Of a stretch of DNA of 20,770 nucleotides, positions 7,059 to 16,159 are shown piece by piece (within the stretch, counting starts at the first letter, position 1; each line of letters opens with the position of its first letter). Under the pieces are notes generated by a model that ran no database searches, had not been told where the DNA came from, and saw only the letters and a program-made list of their open reading frames with translations. This DNA comes from Acidobacteriota bacterium (GTDB lineage Bacteria; Acidobacteriota; Terriglobia; UBA7540). Location of the stretch: NCBI GenBank assembly GCA_021827245.1, contig JAKAWN010000069.1:1-20770 (forward strand), read 5' to 3'. Position numbers and translations under genes: made by a program.

Positions 7059-7070
7059 TTTTGACAGTTG
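7059..7070 (+). promoter_or_regulatory. TTTTGACAGTTG motif, copy 2
   Basis: This 12-mer is identical to the one at 7670-7681. It lies 74 bases before the GTG start of the receiver-only regulator. It resembles a -35 box (TTGACA), but no good -10 is seen 16-18 bases downstream. It may be a binding site for a shared regulator. Confidence 0.3.
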
Positions 7071-7144
7071 CAGTGTCCTCCCGGAAAAGCGAGGATCACA
7101 AGGGATTCAGTTCATAGAGATAATACTTGGCGGGGTCATTGATT

Positions 7145-7585
7145 GTGTACATTACTCGAGAAAGCCCAGGGCCTGAGCAAACCCGGATTCGAGTACTTTT
7201 GGCGGATGATCATGAGGACATGATCAAGCGAGCTAAGGCGGTACTGGAACCAGAGTTTGAGGTTGTCGGGTCCGTTAGAAACGGTCAGACTCTCGTGCAC
7301 GCGGCAGAGGAATTGAGGCCGGATGTTCTGGTGGTTGACATCTCGATGCCCTTGCTTAACGGCATCGAAGCGGTCAGGCGGATTATGAGTTCTGGCTGTA
7401 AGGCGAAGGTTATCTTCCTGACTGTGCATGAAGACCCCGATATGGTATCCCTGTGCATGGAGGCCGGCGCCCTTGGCTTTGTCGTGAAGTCCAGTCTTGC
7501 CTCGGATCTTATTCGAGCCATTCGACTTGCTTTGGTTAGTCGCACATTTATTTCCCCAACCGTACCTTGGAACGGCCGGGCATGA
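7145..7585 (+). CDS. Receiver-only response regulator (NarL-type paralogue lacking HTH)
   Basis: A protein of about 146 residues containing one receiver domain: RVLLADDHED with the acidic pair, phosphoacceptor Asp in VVDISMP, VIFLTVHEDPD, and the conserved Lys in GFVVKSS. It shares long stretches with the preceding regulator (EPEFEVVG, VVDI-MPLLNG, IFLT, DPD), so the two are tandem paralogues. The protein stops about 15 residues after the receiver, where the linker to a LuxR helix-turn-helix would begin, and no such domain can be found in the next bases in any frame. It may therefore be a phosphate sink or connector, or a truncated gene. The start is uncertain: GTG 7145 (GCGGGG upstream) or TTG 7127 (AGAGA upstream). 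It lies 122 bases after the first regulator. Confidence 0.82.
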   Translation: MYITRESPGPEQTRIRVLLADDHEDMIKRAKAVLEPEFEVVGSVRNGQTLVHAAEELRPDVLVVDISMPLLNGIEAVRRIMSSGCKAKVIFLTVHEDPDMVSLCMEAGALGFVVKSSLASDLIRAIRLALVSRTFISPTVPWNGRA

Positions 7586-7662
7586 ATCCTCGCAGTCCCC
7601 GCAGCAAGCCACATCACATAGCACAAACCACTTGGACAGCTGAGTCAGGAGTTCACGTTCGG

Positions 7663-7681
7663 CTGTCAGTTTTGACAGTTG
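7663..7681 (+). promoter_or_regulatory. CTGTCA-N4-TGACAG dyad with TTTTGACAGTTG motif, copy 3
   Basis: CTGTCA (7663-7668) and TGACAG (7673-7678) form a perfect dyad with a 4-base spacer, overlapping the recurrent 12-mer at 7670-7681. It lies about 40 bases before the ATG of the broken sortase gene, a usual place for an operator or promoter. The dyad suggests a dimeric binding protein. The identity of the protein is unknown. Confidence 0.35.
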
Positions 7682-7720
7682 TGGCTAATGGAAACCACCT
7701 CTATACGTAGGAGTGAGGAA

Positions 7721-8159
7721 ATGGCGCTAGCGCACAAAGCAGAACACGACTTGCTGGAAAACTGAGGGCCGACATCCACGGTGCGTTACTCGATGAGTCC
7801 GACGAAACGTTCCAAGCATGACAAGCATTAGAGCAACGCCAGCGTGACTGCGAAGTCCAAACCGGCAGCTTACTGATCGTGGCGGCCGTCGGCTTCACCC
7901 TGTTTCGCCTCTCGGATCGCATTCATAGCGTGGTGATGTCGCGAATGGCCTTCCGCCAGTTTGCAGAGGCTGAGCAGAGGAACGCAATACGGGCAATGGT
8001 CTTGCCCTCTCGTACGGGAGAAAGGATGCCATCGATTTCAGCCTGTGAGCAACTCAACACATCGCGGCCTATAAGGCAAGCCTATCGAAACAGGTGGCCT
8101 CGCCAGAGACGGTGTTGGAAATCCCCAGGATCGGTTGGGAAGGACCTATTTTCGACGGA
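7721..8159 (+). pseudogene. Degraded sortase gene (class D-like), N-terminal part
   Basis: A ribosome binding site (TAGGAGTGAGGAA, 7708-7720) precedes ATG 7721, but that frame stops after 14 codons. In another frame a polar segment leads to a membrane helix, SLLIVAAVGFTLFRLSDRI, then a polar helix with RMAFRQFAEAEQ, which is the typical N-terminal anchor of class D-type sortases. After a further frameshift, ASPETVLEIPRIGWEGPIFDG (8100-8159) matches the sortase-fold entry motif (hydrophobic-x-IP-R-I-G, then P-x-F-x-G). An in-frame TGA near 7820 and at least two frameshifts break it. The catalytic His, Cys and Arg regions are absent. Sortases join surface proteins to each other or to the wall; this copy cannot. 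The remaining 250 bases to 8411 show no gene. Confidence 0.55.
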
Positions 8160-8411
8160 AGACGCAATAAAGCTGAAAACACCAATACATGATGAGACCT
8201 ACAGGCTAGATCGGATTTGAATCGTGAAGCCAGACGCAGGGTGTTCCGGACCTCCGAAGATATACCCTTTACCTACGGGCCATCTGGGTACGCGCGCTCT
8301 TGCATGTGAAGGATAGTTTCTGCGCATGCTTAGAGATTCTTAAACGGACTGAAGATGCCCTTGGGCCTTGTTCTAAGGATGGGAACTTGGTAGGGGAGAA
8401 AGACGCCAGCC

Positions 8412-9401
8412 ATGAGGGCGTGTGTTAATCGGAGTCAGACAGGTAGGCACCTTTGCATGAGGGGAATGGTGGCGGTCTTTATGATCGGGATTGCATGCGC
8501 GACATGGAGCGGAAGCTTCTCGGCTCAGGAGGCCGACCAGCTGTCTTTCGCGACTCCGGAGGAAGCGGCGCAGGCCTTGGCAGACGCTTGTCTTGCTGAC
8601 GATGTTGGCCGATTGATTTCGATTCTGGGTCCCGCCGGGCGCATGCTAATCTCCTCCGGCGATGAAGTGGCCGACAAGGCCAGCCGGGAACGCTTGGCAA
8701 GAGCTTTCCGGGATCATCATCGGATAGTTCCGGAAGGAGAGAACAAACAGATCCTCCACCTCGGAGTGGAGGATTGGGCAGTCCCCGTTCCACTTGTCAG
8801 GAGGGAAGGCGTCTGGAAATTCGATGTCATGGTAGGGAGAGAGGAACTACTGCACCGCCGTATGGACAGCAATGAGGCTTCCGCGATCAGTACCTGTCGG
8901 CTTTACGTCGAACTCCAGAATCAGTATTCCCATATGTTCTACGATCGGAACACCTTCGCGAGGCTTTACGCACAGAAATTCATGAGCGATCCTGGCAAAC
9001 GCAACGGCCTGTACTGGGAAGTGGAAGGGCTTGGAGAAAGAAGTCCGGCTGAAACGCTCGTGCAGCTTGCCATCCAGGAAGGTTACGCGAGCCCCGGGAA
9101 ACGGCCCCAGCCCTTCCACGGTTACTACTTCAGAATCCTGACAGCGCAAGGCAAGGATGCCCCTGGCGGCGCAAAAACCTACTTTGACACATCCGATACC
9201 GGTTTATTTGCCGAAAGGAAGATGACCGGAGGGTTTGCTTTGGTAGCTTTCCCGGCGAAATATCAGGCGAGCGGAGTTATGTCTTTTATCATCAATAAGG
9301 ATGGAATCGTTTACCAGAAAGATCTTGGGGAACAAACGGGAGTTTTCGGGCGCGAAATGACCGAATACAACCCGGATAGCACCTGGGAGCGGGTACACTA
9401 G
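8412..9401 (+). CDS. DUF2950 family exported protein
   Basis: A 329-residue protein of the DUF2950 family. The mature part has the family hallmarks: FATPEEAAQALADAC near the N-terminus, YVELQNQYS in the middle, GYYFRILTAQG, and the C-terminal block SGVMSFIINKDGIVYQKDLG followed by DSTWERV. A signal peptide ends near residue 39 (hydrophobic MVAVFMIGIACATWSGSFSA), so it is exported to the periplasm or surface. Function is unknown. The start is ambiguous: ATG 8412 (GGGGAGAAAG upstream) gives a long basic n-region, while ATG 8457 (AGGTAGG upstream) gives a conventional signal peptide and may be the true start. It is monocistronic, convergent with the DUF4136 gene. Confidence 0.88.
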   Translation: MRACVNRSQTGRHLCMRGMVAVFMIGIACATWSGSFSAQEADQLSFATPEEAAQALADACLADDVGRLISILGPAGRMLISSGDEVADKASRERLARAFRDHHRIVPEGENKQILHLGVEDWAVPVPLVRREGVWKFDVMVGREELLHRRMDSNEASAISTCRLYVELQNQYSHMFYDRNTFARLYAQKFMSDPGKRNGLYWEVEGLGERSPAETLVQLAIQEGYASPGKRPQPFHGYYFRILTAQGKDAPGGAKTYFDTSDTGLFAERKMTGGFALVAFPAKYQASGVMSFIINKDGIVYQKDLGEQTGVFGREMTEYNPDSTWERVH

Positions 9402-9866
9402 ATTGTGACAGCAGGAATGGCGCAGACAAGGCTGCGGGTGAGAACAGTGCTGTCGCGCTCGACGAATTTCATGGGGGAACGGTATCAGCTCCGCCACATC
9501 CCAGGACCGCGACGAAAACTCCTATCAAAGTAGTCTACATGCGGAACATCAGGGAGACTTTTTAGGGCGTGTTCAATGGCTCGCAAAATGTACGGTCAAC
9601 CTTCAGAATGTTCCCGCTGAAGTTTTCAATTGTATGCACTACTGAAGAAAACTAGGGGCCTAAGGAAACCAGTTTCTCTCTCAGTTTGGCAGATCACCAT
9701 CAGGCCACGTTGTAGTGAGTTAATCGATTAATCAGTGCCCCCTGAAGAGCCGCGGGGCCTCCTCGCATGAGTTCGGAGCAGTGCACACGTGTGTCCGTTG
9801 AAACCAAAGGACTCCCGATCACATGTGATGCCTGGCTTCGGCCTTGTTTCGAGAGACTGCACGAAC
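9402..9866. other. Convergent intergenic region with three perfect palindromes
   Basis: This 465-base stretch has no credible gene. It holds three exact palindromes within 110 bases: TTAATCGATTAA (9720-9731), CACACGTGTG (9784-9793) and ATCACATGTGAT (9818-9829). No clear terminator hairpin with a T-run was seen for either flanking gene. The palindromes could be binding sites; their location between two gene ends is unusual for operators. Confidence 0.5.
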
Positions 9867-10424
9867 TTATGTCTGTTTTGGCGGATAGTGCTTCAGAAGC
9901 TTCGTTACAGCCTTCTTAAGATTCTTCTGCTGCTTTTCGGGTTTTGCTTTCGGGTCGATGGTCTTGCTCATGAGCCCGCGCCACACCAGCCCTTTGTTTT
10001 GGGTCTCATACATATCCAGCACCAGTTGGCCGACATAGATTGTATTGGTCGTGCCATGAACGGTTGAGCTGCCCGCTGCACCATACCAACCGCCTCCCCA
10101 ACCCGGCCCGGCACCCCATCCCGTTGAGTAACTGTTGAATTCCCTTTCTGTTCTAATGGCCCCCTGATAGCCGATGTACAGATCGGCAGGGTCGGAATCG
10201 ACTTTAGTGAGCCCCTTGGTAGCCAATTCGGCATCGATCGCGCTCTTGATCTGCTGGTCCATCAGATTATCAACGGGTTCGGCGCCCTTGATGGTAACCC
10301 ACCGATAGGTCTTAAACTTCGAAAAGTCGGCATTCTTGTCGAAGTTATAGCGCACATCCTGGGCGAGCGCACTGCTGACCGAAATGGCAAGCAATGCCAG
10401 GACGAAAAGAGTGAGCCTTTTCAT
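9867..10424 (-). CDS. DUF4136 family exported protein
   Basis: A 185-residue protein. The start at 10424 was chosen because AAGGAG (10435-10440) lies ten bases upstream and because it begins exactly at a signal peptide (MKRLTLFVLALLAISVSSALA, cleavage near residue 22). Upstream in-frame codons to 10550 would give an unlikely N-terminus. The mature protein shows the DUF4136 pattern: YNFDKNADFSKFKTYRWV, then DQQIKSAIDAELATKGL, DPADLYIGYQG, a Gly/Trp-rich loop (GWGAGPGWGGGWYG), and VLDMYETQNKGLVWRGL near the end. There is no lipobox cysteine, so it is probably a soluble periplasmic protein. Function is not known for the family. It is divergent from the phosphoketolase operon, with 511 bases between them. 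Confidence 0.88.
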   Translation of the reverse strand: MKRLTLFVLALLAISVSSALAQDVRYNFDKNADFSKFKTYRWVTIKGAEPVDNLMDQQIKSAIDAELATKGLTKVDSDPADLYIGYQGAIRTEREFNSYSTGWGAGPGWGGGWYGAAGSSTVHGTTNTIYVGQLVLDMYETQNKGLVWRGLMSKTIDPKAKPEKQQKNLKKAVTKLLKHYPPKQT

Positions 10425-10935
10425 CGGCGTTTTCTCCTTTTTCGGGAATTTGACAGTTGGCTCTCCTCTGACACCCATTTCCCTTGCTGCCACCAAACCT
10501 GCGTCAGGTGCCAAACCACAGGAGTACCAACACAATTCAACGCTAACCAAGCTAAGAGGTTGTTGCTACTGGCAATTCTTACAGTGACGGTTTGCCGTCT
10601 TCCGAATCGGGGTGTCATGCGCCCCAGCGCCCTTCCTAGAGCAGGGCATCGCGCCATGGATTCTATTCATCGCCGCAAATCCCGGGAACTTGGGAAGTAG
10701 AGGCAAAGACGGGTGCTTGGTCGAGTTGACTGTAAATAATGACAGTTGAAGCGCCAGCGCGGCTCACTTAATGTCAACGTGGTGCCTAACCATCGGGCGG
10801 GGGTCTCTAGCTGCGTTCAGTTGATCCGCGTCCGCGGCGGAGTGGCGGCGTAAAGACTGACATTTTCGTCCGGTACCGGGCAAGCGAGGGAAAGACCGTG
10901 TCGGTCCTGACAGGCACGAAACAGATGGAGGAGTC
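10425..10935. promoter_or_regulatory. Divergent regulatory region between DUF4136 and xfp
   Basis: This is a gene-free interval that must hold promoters for both directions. Visible elements are TTTGACAGTTG at 10449-10459 and TGACAGTTG at 10740-10748 (the recurrent motif), the latter inside a dyad ACTGT (10729-10733) / ACAGT (10742-10746); a perfect palindrome CCGGTACCGG (10870-10879); and GACCG-TGT-CGGTC (10894-10906), 29 bases before the xfp start. The last is well placed for an operator or a leader hairpin. No riboswitch was recognised, and no confident -35/-10 pair was found. Confidence 0.4.
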
Positions 10936-13350
10936 ATGGCAACCGTTGTTAACAATACAAAGACGACAATTCACGGAACCCGTGAGGTTACCCCACACCG
11001 ACTTTCTGATGAAGAACTCCACAAGATAGACGCTTATTGGCGAGCCTGCAAATATTTGGCTGTCGGAATGATCTATCTGCGTGCCAATCCGTTGCTATGC
11101 GAGCCTTTGAAAGACGAACACGTTAAAGATCGTCTGTTGGGCCATTGGGGTTCGAGTCCCGGCTTGAGCTTCGCCTATGTTCACCTCAACCGCCTGATCA
11201 AGAAATATGACCTTAACGCCATCTTTGTGGCCGGTCCGGGTCACGGGGCGCCAGGCGTTCTGGCTCCTGCCTATCTGGAAGGCACCTATTCCGAGATTTA
11301 TCCGAACAAGGGCGAGGACGAAGAAGGAATGCGAAAGTTCTTCAAGGAATTCTCCTTCCCCGGTGGCATCGGTAGTCACTGCACGCCGGAGACTCCGGGT
11401 TCTATCCACGAAGGAGGCGAGCTAGGCTATAGCATCTCCCACGCTTTTGGCGCGGCCTTTGACAATCCGGATTTGCTCGTGGCGGTCATGGTGGGCGATG
11501 GCGAATCGGAGACGGGACCACTGGCCACTTCATGGCACTCCAACAAGTTTCTGAATCCCATCCGCGACGGCGCTGTTCTGCCCATCCTTCATCTGAACGG
11601 CTACAAGATTAACAATCCGACCATCCTTTCGCGCATCTCCCATGAGGAATTGGAGAATCTGTTCAAGGGCTACGGCTGGAACCCCTATTTTGTGGAAGGG
11701 TCAGATGTCGAGTACATGCATCAGGCAATGGCCTCGACGCTCGAAGACTGCGTGCTGGAGATTCGCCGCATTCAGCAGGAGGCTCGATCCGACGGTAAGG
11801 CCACCCGGGCGCGCTGGCCCATGATCGTCTTGCGCAGCCCGAAGGGGTGGACCGGACCCAAGGAAGTAGATGGCCACAAAGTGGAAGGCTTCTGGCGCGC
11901 CCATCAGGTGCCGCTTGCAGCAGTGCACGGCAGCCCAGCCCACCTGAAACAACTGGAAGACTGGATGCGCAGCTACAAGCCGGAGGAGTTATTTGGCGAA
12001 AGCGGACGTCTGATTCCAGAACTCAAGGAGCTTGCCCCAACAGGTTCGCGGCGCATGAGTGCCAATCCTCACGCAAATGGCGGCCTGGTGCGTAAGGCAT
12101 TGCGGTTGCCCGACTTCCGCGATTACGCCGTCAAGGTGGAAAGAGCCGGACAGGCCTCGGTTGAGAACACTCGCCCGCTTGCCCTATTTCTGCGCGACAC
12201 CATGCGCCAGAACACTCACAACTTCCGCGTCTTCAGTCCTGATGAAAACACATCGAACAGACTGGATGCAATCTACGAAGCAAGCAAGAAACTGTGGCTT
12301 GCCGACTATCTGCCCGAGGATGCCGACGGCGGTGAACTGGCCGCGGATGGGCGGGTGCTTGAGATGCTTTCCGAACACACCTTGGAGGGTTGGTACGAAG
12401 GCTACGTTCTCACGGGCCGGCATGGATTGTTTTCAACCTATGAAGCTTTCGTTCACGTCATTGATTCCATGTTCAACATGCACGCCAAGTGGCTTGCCTT
12501 GTGCAAAGAACTGGCTTGGCGCGCCCCTTTGCCCTCAATCAACCTGCTCATCACCTCGACCGTGTGGCGGCAGGATCATAACGGCTTCACTCACCAGGAC
12601 CCCGGATTCCTCGACCTGGTGGTCAACAAGAGCCCGAATGTCTGCCGCATTTACCTGCCACCCGATGCGAACAGCCTGCTCTCTGTCGCCAACCACTGTC
12701 TGAACAGCACGGGTTACATCAATGTAATTGTCTGCGACAAGCAAAAGCACCTGCAGTACTTGACCATGGAACAGGCGATCGTGCATTGCACTAAAGGCAT
12801 CAGTATCTGGCCGAGAGTCAGCAACGACGAGGGTACGGAGCCCGATGTGGTGATGGCGTGTGCGGGCGACATTCCCACCCAAGAAGCGATAGCGGCAGTA
12901 GTGCTGCTGCGTGAGCATTTTCCCAACCTGAAGATCCGATTTGTGAATGTGGTTGATCTCTATAAACTCGTGCCTTCGACCGAGCATCCGCACGGCCTTT
13001 CAGACAGAGACTTCGATAGCCTGTTCACCGTGGACAAACCCGTGATCTTCAACTTTCACGGCTATCCGTGGTTGATCCATCGCCTGACCTATCGGCGGAC
13101 CAACCACAAGAATATCCACGTGCGGGGTTACAAGGAAAAGGGCAACATCAATACACCCCTTGATCTGGCTATCCGGAATCAGATCGATCGCTTCAGTCTG
13201 GCGATGGACGTTATCGACCGGGTACCCTCACTGCACGTGGCTGGCGCCCACACCAAAGAAATGCTGCGGAACAAGCAGATTGAGTGCCAGAACTACGCCT
13301 ACGAGCACGGAGTGGACAAGCCGGAGATCGAACAGTGGACCTGCCCTTGA
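10936..13350 (+). CDS. xfp: Xylulose-5-phosphate/fructose-6-phosphate phosphoketolase
   Basis: An 804-residue thiamine-diphosphate enzyme, full length for the family. It cleaves xylulose 5-phosphate to glyceraldehyde 3-phosphate plus acetyl phosphate, and usually fructose 6-phosphate to erythrose 4-phosphate plus acetyl phosphate, using inorganic phosphate; it is cytosolic. Visible motifs: HWGSSPG near residue 70, GPGHGAPG (100-107), the ThDP/Mg motif GDGESETG (187-194) closing with NGYKINN (221-227), [18 protein letters not shown] (about 540-557) and [12 protein letters not shown]. The start ATG 10936 follows GGAGGAG. It is the first gene of a co-directional operon with glgP, tal, pgi and tkt. 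Which of the two sugar phosphates it prefers cannot be told from sequence by eye. Confidence 0.97.
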   Translation: MATVVNNTKTTIHGTREVTPHRLSDEELHKIDAYWRACKYLAVGMIYLRANPLLCEPLKDEHVKDRLLGHWGSSPGLSFAYVHLNRLIKKYDLNAIFVAGPGHGAPGVLAPAYLEGTYSEIYPNKGEDEEGMRKFFKEFSFPGGIGSHCTPETPGSIHEGGELGYSISHAFGAAFDNPDLLVAVMVGDGESETGPLATSWHSNKFLNPIRDGAVLPILHLNGYKINNPTILSRISHEELENLFKGYGWNPYFVEGSDVEYMHQAMASTLEDCVLEIRRIQQEARSDGKATRARWPMIVLRSPKGWTGPKEVDGHKVEGFWRAHQVPLAAVHGSPAHLKQLEDWMRSYKPEELFGESGRLIPELKELAPTGSRRMSANPHANGGLVRKALRLPDFRDYAVKVERAGQASVENTRPLALFLRDTMRQNTHNFRVFSPDENTSNRLDAIYEASKKLWLADYLPEDADGGELAADGRVLEMLSEHTLEGWYEGYVLTGRHGLFSTYEAFVHVIDSMFNMHAKWLALCKELAWRAPLPSINLLITSTVWRQDHNGFTHQDPGFLDLVVNKSPNVCRIYLPPDANSLLSVANHCLNSTGYINVIVCDKQKHLQYLTMEQAIVHCTKGISIWPRVSNDEGTEPDVVMACAGDIPTQEAIAAVVLLREHFPNLKIRFVNVVDLYKLVPSTEHPHGLSDRDFDSLFTVDKPVIFNFHGYPWLIHRLTYRRTNHKNIHVRGYKEKGNINTPLDLAIRNQIDRFSLAMDVIDRVPSLHVAGAHTKEMLRNKQIECQNYAYEHGVDKPEIEQWTCP

Positions 13351-13506
13351 GTAAGCGTGAACGGATTCCGTGACGTATGGATATAAGTTGAATTCTTGAG
13401 GCAAGGTCAGCTACACCTGAGTGCATGGTTCGCGGCCAGCGTCCTGCCAACGACGACTGAGGGACATTCTATGGAAGGCTAAGTCACCTTCAGAGAGGGG
13501 ACGACG

Positions 13507-16017
13507 ATGGGCACTCCCAAACTGAGGACTTCTGTGGCACCAATCAAATCCGAGGTCTTTTCAAAGCTACTCAAACAGTACGGCTGCGGACCTATAGAGT
13601 TCTCGGGGACAGATAGCGCGTTTTACGAACGCCACCTCATCTTCGATGATGTCATCGACGTGGCAGCGGCCGGCCCACGCGACCAATTTGAGGCGATGGC
13701 CCGTTCTGTGAGAGATGTCCTTTCGCAGCGATGGCTACTTACGGAGAAGACGTACGAACACGTAAATCCCAAGCGGGTCTACTACCTTTCAATGGAGTAC
13801 CTCATTGGCCGCTCTCTGGCCAACAATGTCACAAACCTTTTGCTCGAGCCTCTCGCCGAACATACCGTAAGGCAAAAGGGAATCGACCTGATTCCCCTAC
13901 TCGAGCAGGAACCAGATGCGGGGCTGGGAAATGGGGGGCTGGGACGATTGGCAGCCTGCTTCCTCGACTCCATGGCCACAATGCAACTGCCGGCCATGGG
14001 CTACGGTCTCCGGTACGAATATGGCATCTTCAAGCAAACCATTCAGGATGGCTGGCAGCGCGAACAGCCTGACAACTGGCTCCGGTACCAGGACCCTTGG
14101 GAGGTCGCGCGACCGTATGAAGCGGTTGAGGTCGGAGTAAACTGCTCATTCGAGATGCACGAGGGAAGGCTGCACCCAGTCCCGGGTCAGCCTTCTAAGG
14201 TGTTTGGAATTCCCTTTGATCGTCCAGTTGTGGGCTACGGCGGCAAGACCATCAATACGCTTCGCCTCTGGGCCGCGGCCGCGCCCGATTACTTTGACTT
14301 TCAGCGATTCAGTGGCGGGGATTTTATTGCAGCCCTGGCGGGAACGCTGGCGGCCGAATCTCTGACACGAGTCTTGTACCCTGACGACACCACGAGCCAG
14401 GGGCAGGGGCTCCGCTTTATGCAGGAGTGTTTCCTGGTGGGTTGTTCGCTCGCAGATGTCGTACGCCGGTTCCGCCGCAGCAATAGAGATTGGAACACCT
14501 TCCCTGAAAAAGTCGCCCTTCAACTCAACGACACCCATCCCGCAATGGCGGTGCCCGAGTTGATGCGCATTCTGCTGGATGAAGCAAACCTCGGATGGGA
14601 GCAGGCATGGGACATTACTCAAAGGACTCTGGCATATACCAACCATACGCTTCTGCCCGAAGCTCTCGAAAAATGGCCGCTCATCTGGATTCAAGCCATG
14701 TTGCCACGCCATCTGGAGATCATCTTTGAGATTAATCACCGCCTGCTGGATACCGTTCGCGCCCACTTTCCCGGCGATGGAGGACGAGTCGATCGCATGA
14801 GTCTGGTTGAGGAAGGCGATCATCGCAAGATTCGCATGGCCAACCTGGCGATTGTCGGCTCCCACAGCACCAACGGGGTCGCTGCCCTTCATTCCGAATT
14901 GCTGCGCACGATGACGGTCAGAGATTTTGCCGAGATGTTCCCCGAACGGTTCAACAATAAGACGAATGGCGTAACGCCGCGGCGCTGGTTGCTGCTTGCC
15001 AACCCGGCGCTCGCGGGGGCGATCACCGATGCCATTGGCGACGCATGGGTCACCGACCTCCGCCAGTTGAGCAGACTTAAGCCGCTGGCCGATGACGGCA
15101 GATTCCGCGACACCTTCCGCAGGGCTAAACGCGAAGCGAAAGTACTATTCGCTGATTGGCTCAAAACAACATCCGGCCAGGTTATCGATCCCGACACTAT
15201 CTTCGATTCCCAGGTCAAGCGCATTCACGAGTACAAGCGGCAACTGCTCAATGCCCTGCGAATCGTAGTGCTTTACAACCGTCTGCGCGAAAACCCGGAC
15301 CTCGAAATGTTGCCACGCACGTTCCTGTTCGCTGGCAAGGCGGCGCCCGCTTATCACCTAGCCAAGTTGATTATCAAATTCATCAACAACCTGGCCGGAA
15401 CCATCGACGGCGATCCGGTGGTGCGTGGCCGGCTCAAAGTCCTGTTTCTGCCGGACTACTGCGTTTCAGTAGCCGAGCGGCTGATCCCCGCCACCGAGGT
15501 TTCGAATCAAATCTCCACGGCCGGCTATGAAGCCAGCGGAACAAGCAACATGAAGTTCATGATGAACGGTGCATTGACCATTGGAACGCGCGATGGCGCC
15601 ACCATCGAAATGGCACAGGAAGCTGGTGAAGAAAACTTCTTCCTGTTCGGACTTACCGCCGAGCAGGTGGCCGGCAGCCGCGGCTGGTACAACCCGCGAT
15701 GGCACTACGATAACGAGCCTGAGACCCGTGCGGCATTGGACCTTATATTCTCCGACTACCTCAGCCGGAATGAACCGGGCGCCTTCACTCCACTGCGCGA
15801 AATGTTGCTGGAACACGGCGACTACTACATGCACCTGGCGGACCTTAAGTCCTATCTCGACGCGGATCAACAACTCCTGAACCTGTACGCCGATCCAGAC
15901 GCTTGGGCGCGTAAGGCAATCCTGAATGTAGCGGGCTCCGGCAAGTTCTCAAGTGATCGGACCATTGCCGAATATGCGGCCGAAATCTGGAAAGCGGAGC
16001 CCTGTCCGGTGCCATAG
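13507..16017 (+). CDS. glgP: Glycogen (alpha-glucan) phosphorylase
   Basis: An 836-residue GT35 phosphorylase, full length. It releases glucose 1-phosphate from glycogen or maltodextrin with inorganic phosphate and uses pyridoxal phosphate. Visible motifs: SMEYLIGRSL, GLGNGGLGRLAACFLDS (about 138-154), GYGLRYEYGIF, QLNDTHPAMAVPELMR, TNHTLLPEALEKW, and the cofactor site EASGTSNMKFMMNGALTIGT with the Schiff-base lysine at about Lys683. ATG 13507 follows GAGGGG. It lies 156 bases after xfp and 142 before tal on the same strand. It supplies sugar phosphate from storage glucan to the phosphoketolase module. A phosphoglucomutase, needed to reach glucose 6-phosphate, is not in this window. Confidence 0.97.
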   Translation: MGTPKLRTSVAPIKSEVFSKLLKQYGCGPIEFSGTDSAFYERHLIFDDVIDVAAAGPRDQFEAMARSVRDVLSQRWLLTEKTYEHVNPKRVYYLSMEYLIGRSLANNVTNLLLEPLAEHTVRQKGIDLIPLLEQEPDAGLGNGGLGRLAACFLDSMATMQLPAMGYGLRYEYGIFKQTIQDGWQREQPDNWLRYQDPWEVARPYEAVEVGVNCSFEMHEGRLHPVPGQPSKVFGIPFDRPVVGYGGKTINTLRLWAAAAPDYFDFQRFSGGDFIAALAGTLAAESLTRVLYPDDTTSQGQGLRFMQECFLVGCSLADVVRRFRRSNRDWNTFPEKVALQLNDTHPAMAVPELMRILLDEANLGWEQAWDITQRTLAYTNHTLLPEALEKWPLIWIQAMLPRHLEIIFEINHRLLDTVRAHFPGDGGRVDRMSLVEEGDHRKIRMANLAIVGSHSTNGVAALHSELLRTMTVRDFAEMFPERFNNKTNGVTPRRWLLLANPALAGAITDAIGDAWVTDLRQLSRLKPLADDGRFRDTFRRAKREAKVLFADWLKTTSGQVIDPDTIFDSQVKRIHEYKRQLLNALRIVVLYNRLRENPDLEMLPRTFLFAGKAAPAYHLAKLIIKFINNLAGTIDGDPVVRGRLKVLFLPDYCVSVAERLIPATEVSNQISTAGYEASGTSNMKFMMNGALTIGTRDGATIEMAQEAGEENFFLFGLTAEQVAGSRGWYNPRWHYDNEPETRAALDLIFSDYLSRNEPGAFTPLREMLLEHGDYYMHLADLKSYLDADQQLLNLYADPDAWARKAILNVAGSGKFSSDRTIAEYAAEIWKAEPCPVP

Positions 16018-16159
16018 AGCGACGGCCAGAGATTGGCGGGCTGAAGGCAATTGTCGCTTGCACTGTAGTCAGGAGATGCTCTCCACATCTGCTTTCCGAT
16101 GTCTTCGCGAATTAACAGAGAGTTCCGGCCGCATGGCCGTAGATAAATGAGGTGAAACA

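Noticed and set aside
9789..10067. A plus-strand frame overlapping the DUF4136 gene
   Set aside because: It is antisense to a well-supported exported protein with a signal peptide and ribosome binding site.
11147..11160. A GGTTCGAGTCCC string resembling a tRNA T-arm
   Set aside because: It lies in the conserved coding sequence of xfp (HWGSSPG), and no acceptor, D or anticodon stems flank it.
12059..12703. A 214-codon plus-strand frame inside xfp
   Set aside because: It is out of frame within a fully conserved phosphoketolase gene and has no family resemblance.
14146..14892. A 248-codon minus-strand frame inside glgP
   Set aside because: It is an antisense shadow of conserved phosphorylase coding sequence.
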